Source: Desmodesmus armatus (lineage: Eukaryota; Chlorophyta; Chlorophyceae; Sphaeropleales; Scenedesmaceae). From it: a DNA stretch of 64,000 bases. The notes under the pieces were generated by a model. That model was not told the DNA's origin and searched no databases. It was given only the letters and a program-made list of their open reading frames with translations. Made by a program: the position numbers and the translations under genes. The DNA is taken from the NCBI GenBank assembly GCA_007449985.2, contig VIIQ02000247.1, positions 1 to 64,000 on the forward strand, read 5' to 3'. Positions 20,668 through 31,261 of the stretch are shown piece after piece (within the stretch, counting starts at the first letter, position 1; each line of letters opens with the position of its first letter).

Positions 20668-22706
20668 TTGGCAGCAGTGGCCATGGAGGCATACCATCTG
20701 TACCACCGCAGCTCAGAGTTGTCCGACATTGAGATCTACTACACTGTGAACCAGCAGCAGCACTCCACATCACCTCGTGCACCTAAAAGGCGACGACATG
20801 AGCCAGCACCAGTCACCCACTATCCGGCCCATCGGCTGTGCCTGAGCGGGAACTCTGGGGTCATGCGGACAGAGGTGCGCTTGTGCTGACACCATGCTTG
20901 GTGCTCCTGCAGGTTGTGTCATGCAGCAGGGATGCTTGGTCCTGCAGGTTGTGTCATGCAGCAGGGATGCTCGGTCCTGCAGGTTGTGTCATGCAGTAGG
21001 GATGGTTGGTCCTGCAGGTTGTGTCATGCAACAAGGATGGTTGGTCCTGCAGGTTGTGTCATGCAGTAGGGATGATTGGTCTTTCAGGTTGTGTCATGCA
21101 GCGGGGATGGTTGGTCCTGCAGGTTTTGTCATGCAGTAGGGATGATTAGGGTGTGGCTGCACCACAGTCTGCGCTGTACTGTGCAGCTCAACTTCATGCT
21201 CACATCAGCATGCACATGTGCTGGGCCACGCCAAGACTGGCGCCAAGCCGGCACCTGCGCTGGGCCGCGCAGCGGGGATGCGCCTGCTGACCATGCAGCC
21301 GTCCTGCTTTCTGTATCATGTTTCTGTACAAAAAGATTGAAGCATGCTCCAATGGGCTGGGAAAGGTTGTGCGCACATTTCGTCCTGCACCATGCTCCTT
21401 GCCGTACTGCCATCAAAGCTTCTGTCTGCAAGGCTGCTCACTGTTTACTGTTCATCACTCGCCGCCGCTGCTGTTTCCAAACCAGATCGAGTCAGGCGCC
21501 ACAGAGATCAACATCGAGTTGGAGGACGAAGCAGACGTCCCAGCAGCAGATGCCATGATCGCAGTCATGTGCGGCGTCCCAGATGCCCTGCAGGACACAG
21601 AGCAGCAGGCCGTCCTGCGCATGGCCCTGCTAGCCAACAAGTACGACGCCCCAAAGGTGCTCAGCACAGCAGTATGGCACCTGGAGCAGCAGCAGGTGTT
21701 GGATGCAGACGCCATGGAGTTGTTCTGGCAGCTTCCAGGCTGTTGGCAGCAGCCCTTCTGGCCCCTGGTGCCCAAAGCAGTGCAGTACAAGCTGGCCAGC
21801 ACAGCCACAGACAAGCTGCAGGCGATCACAGAGCTGCTGCTGTATGTGTGTGACAGGGACTTGGAGGCAGTGTGGGCTGACAGCAGCAGCTCCCGCAGGG
21901 ACCTGCTGATGAGCCTCCCTGTGGAGGTGCTGGCAGCATTCCTGCAGTCCTCAGAGCTGCGCGTGATCTCAGAGGACACCGTGCTGTGCACAGTGGTCAA
22001 GCGCACTGAGGGGCTGATGCTGGTTCGGCCACGCCTCAGCACAGCAGCGTTGGACGAGCAGCGCGGCCAGCTCATGTCCGCTGTGCGGCTGCCGCACCTC
22101 TCTCCCTCTGGGCTGTCCTACATCGCACCGCAGCTGCCCTGGCTGTCGGGCAAGGAGTGCCTGAAGGCAGCATTTGTGAGAGCAGCACAGCCTGGCGAGA
22201 CGACACAACGCATGGGGATTCCTGCACACTGGCTGCTGCCGCCCCGTGGCATCTCACCCAAGACCAGCCACATCTTGGAGTTCAGCACGAGCTTGGAAAT
22301 GGTGCAGGGCAACCTCACCAGGATGCTAGCAGCAGAAGTAGGCTGTCCAAGAGCCCACGTGTACCTTCCATGCAGCGGCAGCAGCAGCTTTGCAGGCCGG
22401 CAGTGGGACTGCAAGCTGCAGCTTTCGCGCGAGGAGGGAGGCGTTGCGCTCGGGGTTTTCTTGTGCCCCATCTTCCCCATGCTGACGGCCCCAGCTCACC
22501 GCGAAGTGCCCTGGATGACGCAGGGCATGCGCGTTTCAGTGGGCCCCATCCAGAGACGTATGGAGAGGGTGGTTGTCACCGGGTCGAGGGGCTACCCGAC
22601 AATGTTGGGATTGCTGAGCAGTGCTGAAACCTGTGAGGCACCCACCTGGGCAGAAGGTGGCAGGGTGGTGGTGCGTTTGCAGGTATTTGCAGGCAACATC
22701 GTGTAA
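20668..22706 (+). CDS. BTB/POZ-domain protein with BACK-like region
   Basis: Exons 20668-20874 and 21486-22706 join in phase 0 to give 475 aa. The BTB fold runs across the junction: SDIEI near residue 20, an insert with a basic KRRRHEP, HRLCLSGNSGVMRTE (the H..L...S..F-type helix), then ELEDEADVPAADAMIAVMCG and LLANKYDAPKVL. A helical BACK-like region follows (about 125-300, with LMSLPVEVLAAFLQSSELRV and EDTVLCTVVKR). The C-terminal ~170 residues have no motif I recognise. Such proteins commonly act as Cullin3 substrate adaptors, but no kelch or MATH domain is seen, so partners are unknown. Start: MAAVAM at 20668; Met at 20683 is an alternative. TGTAA at 22862 may be the poly(A) signal. Confidence 0.8.
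20911..21145 (+). repeat. 35-bp minisatellite, about 7 units, in the BTB-gene intron
   Basis: The unit starts CAGGTTGTGTCATGCAG, followed by an A/G-rich stretch and TTGGTCCTG. Every unit junction recreates CTGCAG/GTTGTG, a good 3' splice-site context. Spacing is constant with few substitutions. Confidence 0.9.
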
Positions 22707-24088
22707 GCCTGCGCAAGTGAGCTGCTGCTTGTTGGCGAGCCAAAGGCGCAGGCTGCCTGGCTTTGGGTGAGCAACAACCCTCGCATGGTGCAGCACTGCA
22801 CAGCACAACAGCAGGTGCTGCTGGTGGTGGTGAGGCGTGTATTGTGGTTTGTTGCAGACCATGTAAGTTGGGTTCAGTGGCGACAGGGCATGAGTTTGCT
22901 GCAGCTGATGGGGCAAGGGTTGTACAGTTGACACAGTTTTGGGGTGGGACAGTTGCCTTGTTACCGTAAGAAGTCACATCAAATGGAACAAGTTGTGTGC
23001 AGCTTGAGGGTTTGGGTGGCACGTTGTGAAGGGCCCAGGGCTATGTCCATTGACACAGCTTGGGTGGTGTAGGGAGTTCCTGTAGGGGTGGGTGTGCCAG
23101 GCATCTCAGTGGGGCATCTGGCCCTATTTTTCAGAAAACCCTGGCCGCTCTGGCGGTGACATTTGTGATGCATTGGGACCAAAGTTGGGAAGGTTGACTG
23201 GTGTCATGCTTCATGTTGTGCAGCAGACTTGCAAAGACCATGGTTGCCTGTGTCGAAGCCTACTACATGTTGCAGTTTGTAGCTGTGGTGAGTGAAGGTG
23301 GCTAATCGAGTTGTTTGCAGTGGTGACTAGCTGCTGCAGATGAACAGCCTTGGACGCGTACTGTTGCCCTGCCTGAGGGGCGTTGTCATGTGTATGGTGC
23401 CAGCGCTGTCTGGATCAAGCCATTGTGGCTTGCTGAAATTTGCTGAAGTCAGCATGGCGGGGGTTAGTGGATCAAAACTAGTGTGGTGCTGCTACGACAG
23501 ACAACCGGGTCAAACTCAAAAGCCACATACAATGGACAGCAGCACTGCTGCAGAGCATGCACAATTGTGTGCCTGCTTACTCCTCTTTGGATGCATCCTG
23601 CATATCCTGCATATGCCTCACATGAGCACCAGAAAGTGTCACTTGCATGAGCTTTTCAATGTCACTTGGCAGGAGGCTGAAGAGTTCTTGTTGGGTTGTG
23701 CGGGCTGAATGGGCTGGCACTGGTACTTGCCAGGCTGGCTGGTACTGTTTCGAACCTGGGCCAGGTAAAACATGATATCGGGTCAACTATCAACTGTGAT
23801 ACTGAAGCAACATCCAGGTGCTTTTCAGCATGCATTATTGTACAGAACACTTCAGACAGAACTCACAGCTGGATCACATCGCTCGATCGAGTCCTCCAAG
23901 TTTAAGTGGTTTGGCACTCAAACGCTTGCTGCACTACCTTTATAGTACATCGTCTCGCTGAAAGGCTCGCTACTGACGCAATCTCCCGCATGCACTCAAA
24001 CACAGCAGCACTAGCAGCAACAGCAGTAGTGTGGACAACAGTGGCAAGCTGCTGGAGCTCTTGCAGACAGTAACTGACAGCTGAGTAT
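22707..24088. other. Intergenic, BTB gene to WDR82-like gene
   Basis: Holds the BTB 3' UTR (TGTAA at 22862-22866) and the WDR82 promoter. A minus-strand open frame at 24011-24289 overlaps WDR82 exon 1 and is not supported. Confidence 0.4.
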
Positions 24089-25166
24089 GTGATGCAAATG
24101 CCCTTGAACGACGAGGTCGTTAGGAGCTTCAAGGCCGGAAGGATCTTCAAGGTGGGGCAGCATAGTGCTTTTCTGCAGCAGCTGACGGATGCTGTTGTCG
24201 CATGTTGGTGCCGTATCATCAGCAGCCAGCCTGTTGCAAAGCTCTCCATATACCTGTGTTCCAGGCATAACAGCAGCTGAAGCAGGCATCCCCAGCTTAC
24301 AATGAGTGACAATGCAGCAGGGGGAACAGTGCTGGTGTTAGCTCTGCTGCTTTATGTGTTGAACGCACAAGTGCAAAGGCACCACAGCTGTCAGCATGTC
24401 AGCGTACGTCTGCTGTTGTCTCGGATCGGCTCCGGTAGCTCGCAGCAGCTTGGGTCTCTCTCTCTCTGCAAGGCCCCTTTTACTCACGGATCCATGCACG
24501 CCAGGGACCGGGACACAGTGTGTGTGGGAGGGGGGACTTTGGCACCTATCTGCCAGGGAATAATGGAAATGACAGCCGCCATGTCTACTCCCGCAGGTGC
24601 TGTATGGGACACCAACACTTCAAAGCTGCCCACTGAACTGCCTGTTCCCCCCCCCCCCCCCCCCAGGAGTGTGCCAGCAAGGTCAATAGCATCGACTTCC
24701 ACAGAACACATGACCTCCTGGTGTCAGCCGGTGATGACGACGTCCTGCACATATATGACACAGGTACGCCTGTTCTAGATTGTGTGTGGGGGGGGTCACA
24801 TGTGGATGCTTTCACCGCAGGTATATGTGCAGGACGTCATCATATATAGCCTGCCACCGTCACTTTCATTGTCAATGGTGCAAGGCTCAGGCAGCTGCTG
24901 GCTCACCAAGATGTGGTGTGGTAGTCCAGAATTTTCACTTGGCAGACGGCCTTTGGTGCCTGCACATGAAGCAATGCATGCAGCTTGCTGCTGACGAATG
25001 TTGATGTACACATGCTGCTGTCGCTACATCCAAATCGTACAGCGGAGGGCCGCCACGTTGCTTCTGTGCCCAGCAACAAGTATGGCTGCCAGAATGTGGT
25101 GTGGACACATGCACCTGACAAGGTCGTGTTCGCCTCAAATAAGGTGAGCGGGAATATATGGTGACC

Positions 25167-25204
<38 letters not shown>

Positions 25205-28200
25205 GGCATTAGCAGCAGCAGTTTTCGCCCGACAAGGTCGTGTTTGCCTCAAATAAGGTCGGCGGGAGCATGTGGTGATGCTTGGTCGTTGTTTGTGCGT
25301 GTGTGTGTGAGCACGTGAACACATGAAGTGATGGTGCAGGGGTAGGGGGCGCAGTGCAGGATTAATGCAAAGCCGTGTATTACAGTAGGTGTGTTGGAAG
25401 CTTGGGGTGTGCTGGATTCAGCAGCAGCAGCAGCAGCAGCAGCAGAGCAGCATGTGGCTGCATCACCATGGCTCCCTCACACTTACAGCTTCCTCCATGA
25501 GCCCCTGGTTCCCTTGCGGTTTGCACAGCTTTGCCATGTCAAGTACTGTACCTGTGTTGCAACCGTTGATGTCACCCTTTCTGCCAACAGGGGCACGGCA
25601 GTACAGCAGCAGAGGAGCATCTGTGTTTTGCATCAGCATGGCTTGTTTACTCCTGCAACTACTGGTAGTACCACTCTTGGCCTGGGTCATGGCCTGCCTG
25701 GCCCCCCTGGCAGGGAGCCAAACCAGGTGGCGCAACAAAATCAATCCTAGACTCATGAAGCATCACAAATCACATGTCCTGTCCTCACCCTTTCTACTTG
25801 TTCCGCAACTTCCTGTTGCCCCCCCCCCTCCCCTAACAGGAGCATGGCAGTACAGCAGCAGAGAAGCATGCCCTACGCTACTTGGAGCTAGGGGTTGGCG
25901 GCAAGTCACACAGATTCATCCAGTACTTCTACGGCCACACAGGCCGTGTGACACAGATTGCGCTCAACCCCAAGAATGACACACTCCTCAGCGCAGCTCA
26001 GGTGGGTGTGGCAGGAGGGAGAGTGATCTGTTTGAAGTGTGGGATGCGGGTTTTTCAGGTGCGTTGGGGTCAGGGTCTGTAGGCCCAGTTGGCTCTGTCT
26101 GCAGTGGGCCTCCAAGCACAACCCAATGTTTGTACGTTTGGGGAGTTTGCCAAGGGGGGCGGGCTTTTCAGACCACACAGCACAAGTCACACGCACTGTG
26201 CTGCATCCCAAGGATGACACACTCCACAAGCACAGTGCCTTGCGCTTTTCCGCACTACATGCCCTCCCCCTCCCCTTTCCCTGCCCAATTCCCTCCCGCC
26301 GTCTCCCCCAATAGGATCAGGAGGTGCTGTTGTAGGTCTTGAGGGTATTCCGGTGCCGGGCTGCGGGGCGTTGGACCTTCTTTTGTCTTGACGCAACACC
26401 ATGCCATTTGCCCCCTTCCCCCCCCCCCCCTACCAGCACCCCCCCCCCCCCCCCCCCCCGAACAAAGTCCCAACAGGATCAGGAGGTGCGGTTGTGGGAC
26501 CTGCGGGTGCCGCAGTGTCAGGCTGTGCTGAAGGCGCCCTGCCAGCCCTCAGTGGCTTTTGACCAACAGGGCCTGGTGTTTGCCGTTGGACATGCGTGAG
26601 GACCTTTCTTGCCTTGCCGTCTACCACACCATTTGCCACACACCCCATTGCAACCCCCTCTCCCCCCCTCCCCCCCCTCCCCGCCCCCCACCCCCCACCC
26701 CACCCACAAGATCAGGAGGTGCGGCTGTGGGACTTGAGGGTGCCGCAGTGTCAAGCTGTGCTTAAGGCACCCTGTCAGCCCTCAGTGGCCTTTGACCAGC
26801 AGGGCCTGGTGTTTGCTGTGGGACATGCGTGGGGGACCTTCTTCTGTCCTGACTTTCACCACACCATCTCTCCAACCCCCTCACTGCCCCTCCCCTCCCC
26901 CCCCCCCCCCGCCACCCCCCCCCCTCCCTCTCAATCTCCAACAGGATCAAGAGGTGCGGTTGTGGGACCTGCGGGTGCCGCAGTGTCAGGCTGTGCTCAA
27001 AGCGCCCTGTCAGCCCTCAGTGGCCTTTGACCAGCAGGGCCTGGTGTTTGCTGTGGGGCTTGACAAGGGCTTAATTAAGCTGTACGATGCCAACCAGTAT
27101 GATCAGGGGCCCTTTGAAAACTTCGTGGTAAGCTGTGGGGTTGGGATGCGAGGGGGGGGGGGGCTAGCTAGGAGGGGGGGGGAGGCTAGCAGCTGCCTGG
27201 CCAATTTTGTTGGCGGTATCTTGTGTGGCAGTTTGTGTGGGTGCGTGTGTGTTTGACCAGCAGGGCCTGGTGTTTGCTGTGGGGCTGGACAAGGGGTTGA
27301 TCAAGCTGTACGATGCCAACCAGTATGATCAGGGGCCCTTTGAAAACTTCGTGGTAAGCTGTGGGGTGACGGGCGCACGCGCGCACTCGCACGGGCGCCG
27401 GGGGGGGGGGGGGAGCTAGCAGCTGCCTGACAAAGTTTGTTGGCAGCATCATGTATTTATGTGCGTGTGTATGTTTGGGTGGGTGGGGTGGGGGGCTGTG
27501 GGGCTGGACGAGGGGTCGATCAAGCTGTATGGTGCCAACTAGTATGATCATGGGCCCTTTGAGAACTTCGTGGTGAGCTGTGGGGTCAGAGGCGCGAGCG
27601 CGCTTGCACGGCAGGGGGGGGGGGGGGGCTAGCAGCTGCCTGACAAATTTTGTTGGCAGCATCCTGTATCTATGTGCGTGTGTATGTTTGGGTGTGGGGG
27701 GGCTGTAGGGCTGGACAAGGGCCTGTTCAAGCTGTATGATGCCAACCATTATGATCAGGGGCCCTTTGAGAACTTTGTGAGCGTTGGGGGGGGGGGGAGA
27801 ACAGCAGGAGATGTGGCGTGGCGTTGGGGGGGGGTGAGGAGGGGGTGGAGGTGGGGTGAATGGTTCTTTTTGGGGGGGGGGGCAGGCTAGCAGCTGCGTA
27901 TCCAAGGTTGTTTGGAGCATGTTGTGGCTAGGGGGGCAAGGACTGTGGACCTGTGTAATGGGCGGGGGTGGGACGGACGGCAGGTGCGGGCGGCGCGCGC
28001 GCGCGCGCGCGAAGGTGGGGGGGGGGTCGGGCGTGCGCTCCAAACAAAGAGTGTCCATGTGCAGGGGGGGTTAAGCAGAGAGGATACAAGTATAGCTAGC
28101 ATGTAGGCAACATTTCAGTCACATGCAAGCAGTCCTATGAAGCATATCACCCATAGTTCCACAAAGATGGTTAAACCATGACGTCAGGCTTATAAAGTGC

Positions 28201-29625
28201 GTTCCGGCTTATAAAATATGTGCCTGTTTGTGTCTGTTTGGTGCCTATGCAGGTTCCATCCCTTCAGAACAGCCCGCTGCCCTTTGCCCACCTGTCCTTC
28301 AGCAACGATGGCAAGCGGCTGGTGGCCGTGCATGAAGACAAAATCTTCATCCTGGACGCATTCTCAGGTGGGCAGCGGTATTTATCATTTTGATATGATA
28401 AATTTTTGAATTATTCAAGGACAATGGTTCCCCACGCGCCTCGTTGGCTCCCTATGGGGTGTTCATGCATGGCCTAAACGATGCCTACCTAACAGTATCA
28501 TCTGCAATGGGGTTTATGGTAGCAGGTAGGGCCCATGTTCAGCCCGCCAGTTACCTGTGCCAAAAATACCGCAGCAGCAGAGGCGACCATACAGGTAGCA
28601 TCAATACCCTTGATGACTGCATGTCTTGTGTTCCATATTTCTTCCATGTGTCTACCTGCCAAGGGGTGCAGTCATCTCAGCAGTCTAGGCAATGCTGGTC
28701 CTACAATTTCCAGGCCTTTCTGCTTTTCTTCTGTGTTCTTGTACATAGCAATACCCAATCTGTCGGTCACTGGCTGCATGCAGCACCAGTCAAAATGCTT
28801 CAAGTGGTGTTAACGGTGGGGACGTGCCACCACTAAACTAGGAGGTTACACACGGTGTTTTCCTCAACCAATGCTGAATGCATGGCATTTCAGCTTCATC
28901 TCTCTCTCTCTCTCTCAACTGGTGTGCCCTGCTTTGCTGTGCTGCCTTGTGCTGTGCTGTGCTTTGGTACTGTGCAGGCGAGCTTGTGAAGCAGTTTGTG
29001 AATGGTGTGACGGAGGGAGGGGCCTCGCCTCAGGCATCCCTCAGCTATGATGGGCAGTTCATCATGTCTGGTGAGCCTCGGGTTTTGCAGTATAGTACAG
29101 CACAGTAATTGGGGACAGAGTCCCAACCTCGGCGCTAGCCAGCGAACCGGGGCCTCATGAGGATGCCCAGAGGGCCTGCTAACGTACCCCAGTCTCTCAG
29201 GTTGGGTGTGAGGTCACGTGTGCATTTTGTTAGGCACCAACCCTGGGTGTCTGTACGGCAGTGTACCATACCGCATTGCAATGCTCCCCCATCAAAGCCG
29301 CTACACACAAAACACCCCTCACACCCACAGTTCCATCTGAGCAACCTCCACCCCCCCCCCCCCCACACACACACACCCACTTATCCACTCACCCACGCCC
29401 CTCCGCTGCCTGCTGGTTGTTCCTGCAGGTTGTGCCGACAAGCAGCTGCGTGTTTGGAACATCGACACGTCGGCAGTGGTGGCAGAGTGGCCCAGCCATG
29501 TTGGCGTGCCATACTGTGCCAAGTGGGCCCCTCGGCGTCTGTTGGCCGCCTCTGCTTGCGCTGCTGTGTGCCTGTGGATACCCTCGCCAGAGAGCGTCCA
29601 CAAGTACATGCAGCCACCGCCGTAG
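24089..29625 (+). CDS. WDR82: WDR82/Swd2-like WD40-repeat protein
   Basis: WD40 protein of the family that serves in the Set1/COMPASS H3K4 methyltransferase complex and in transcription termination. Exons: 24089-24151, 24667-24763, 25043-25143, 25840-26001, 26945-27127, 28253-28367, 28978-29070, 29429-29625. All phases close, giving 336 aa (human WDR82 is 313). Exon 1 encodes NDEVVRSFKAGRIFK, matching the family N-terminus. Then blades: SIDFHRTHDLLVSAGDDDVL, NKYGCQNVVWTHAPDKVVF, YFYGHTGRVTQIALNPKNDT, DQEVRLWDLRVPQCQAVL, GLDKGLIKLYDANQYDQGPF, HLSFSNDGKRLVAV, SLSYDGQFIMSG, DKQLRVWNID. Exons 3, 4, 5 and 8 all have truncated copies in flanking DNA. Exon 5 alone has three on each side. The intact exon set is unambiguous from splice phase and homology. 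Confidence 0.93.
25228..25259 (+). repeat. 3' copy of WDR82 exon 3
   Basis: PDKVVFASNK-coding sequence with a GT after AAG, about 85 nt after the real exon end. A CAG array lies between them. Confidence 0.85.
25589..25625 (+). repeat. 5' copy of WDR82 exon 4
   Basis: CCAACAG acceptor followed by ~30 nt matching the start of exon 4 (GGCACGGCAGTACAGCAGCA), 250 nt upstream of it. Confidence 0.8.
26165..26230 (+). repeat. 3' copy of WDR82 exon 4
   Basis: Diverged copy of the GHTGRVTQIALNPKNDTL-coding part, read as DHTAQVTRTVLHPKDDTL, downstream of the exon. Confidence 0.75.
26313..26830 (+). repeat. Three 5' copies of WDR82 exon 5 upstream of it
   Basis: Copies at 26313-26372 (short, degraded), 26477-26597 and 26710-26826 repeat DQEVRLWDLRVPQCQAVL onward and stop matching at FAVG, where each runs into GGACATGCGTG. 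The 26477 copy keeps an ACAG acceptor. The 26710 copy has ACAAG instead of ACAG. Confidence 0.92.
27256..27785 (+). repeat. Three 3' copies of WDR82 exon 5 downstream of it
   Basis: Copies at 27256-27354, 27497-27573 and 27704-27779 repeat GLDKGLIKLYDANQYDQGPF and the exon end. The first keeps the perfect GTAAGC donor, the second has GTGAGC. They become more decayed with distance, and each pair is separated by G-rich spacer with CTAGCAGCTGCC. Confidence 0.92.
27990..28010. repeat. (CG)n alternating run in WDR82 intron 5
   Basis: About ten GC/CG dinucleotides with G-rich flanks. Z-DNA-prone by composition. Confidence 0.7.
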
Positions 29626-29740
29626 CAGCAGCAGCAGAACAGCGGCGGCAGTTTCAAGCAGCGGTGGAAGCACCAGTGGCAGCCGTATCAACAGCGGCAG
29701 CAGCAGCTGTAGCAGCAGCAGCCGGGCAGGCTATGTGATA

Positions 29741-30083
29741 CGTACTGTGCCAACTTAGCCCCTCGGCGTCTGTTGGCCGTCTCTGCTTGCTCTGCTGTGT
29801 GCCTGTGGATACCCTCGCCAGAGAGCGTCCATAAGTACATGCAGCCGCCGCCATAGAAGCGGCAACAGCAGCAGCACAACGGCGGCAGTTCAAGCAGCGG
29901 TGGAAGCAGCAGCGGCGGCTGTAGCAGCAGCGGCAGCAGCAGCAGCAGCAGGGCAGGCTATGTGATACGTACTGTGCCAAGTGGGCCCCTCGGCGGTTGC
30001 TGGCCGCCTCTGCTTGCTCTGCTGTGTGCCTGTGGATACCCTCACCAGAGAGTGTCCACAAGTTCATGCAGCCACCGCCATAG
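29741..30083 (+). repeat. Two copies of WDR82 terminal-exon 3' end past the stop
   Basis: 29741-29855 and 29968-30083 each repeat ACTGTGCCAA through the C-terminal codons and stop, separated by GCAGCAG-rich spacer. They lie in the putative 3' UTR. Confidence 0.9.
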
Positions 30084-31261
30084 CGGCAGCAGCAGCAGCA
30101 GCAGCAGCAGTAGGGCAGGCTCTTTGGTAGAGAGCAGCAACAGATATGTAGGGCAGCAGCAGAGCCGTCCGCAAGGCTCCTTGGTGACACAATAGCAGCA
30201 GCAGCAGCAGCAGCAGCATGCAGCAGCTGCCTGCACCAGTCATCAGCCTCATTCATGGCGACTGCATCATGTGGGGAGAGAGCACGTGCATCCAGCAGCA
30301 GCAGCAGCAATGTTACTGCGGCTTCTGTAGGTGGTTGGTGCTGGCAGTGTCCTGTTTCCATGCAGCGTCATCTTGTCTTTCTTACTGTCTGGCGACCCAA
30401 TGCAGCTGCAGCAGCTAGGTAGAGGGCACGTCGCCCTGTACTTGCCGCCCGCCATGCCTTGCTGCAGTGCAAGGCCATGGCAGAGTGTTGCAATGGGATG
30501 CTGTGCTGTGGGAACCCCCCCCCCCCCCACACACACACACACACAAAACCAAACCACGGGTCCAAAGGAGCTGGAACAGGCTCCCCCCGTTTGGCTGGCA
30601 GCGGGCATGTGTGATGTAGCCATGGTGTCCTGTAAGCTATTGCTAGGCGGTACTGTGGCAGAGTGTAAGGATCAGCACACGGTCGTGCTGGCATGTTAAT
30701 TGTTCTCAGCTCTCAGCACCGTGCTGGGCTGTGCCAGCCTGTCAGCAGCATGTTGGCATCAGCAGGATCAGCCAGGTCGCTTGGGTTCAGTACAAGAGGC
30801 AACGTTGTATGAGGTTGCGGGAAGCTGCTGTCTCCGTTCACCTGGTGGCAGCTTGCTATGCTATGAACTGCCGTGGGGTCACAGGAGACGGTTGATGTTG
30901 TTGTGAACTACCACTGTGAGACAGCAAGTGACAACCGCTACATCATTTTCTCTGGCCAACAATTCAAGAATATGAAATCATCGCATGTATGCAAGGCGCA
31001 AAGGATTGTCCCAACGTTGTTGCGTGCTGTCTCATCATTCCACGTCGATCTGATTTCACCCTGGCGCAGCCAGTCACTGCTAGCACAAGTGTATACTCTG
31101 TGATAGCTGCTGATATTTCTGTTCGCGAGTGACCCTGCACTATCCCGTTTCTGGCACCTGCAGTCCCTCCTTGACAGCAGCAAAGCTTCATCCTTCCCTG
31201 CAGAGCAGCAGCACCTGGCTGCAGCATGCAGCAATCACGTATTATATTCTGAATACACTGT
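30084..31261. other. WDR82 3' flank and intergenic spacer
   Basis: CAG/CTG-rich to 30320, then unique sequence. TGTAA at 30631 and 30664 could end the WDR82 transcript. No gene recognised. Confidence 0.4.

Noticed and set aside
20911..21145. Possible CRISPR-like array
   Set aside because: Units are contiguous 35-mers with no unique spacers, in a eukaryotic intron.
24011..24312. Minus-strand frames near 24.1 kb
   Set aside because: Antisense to WDR82 exon 1, which is supported by homology and phase.
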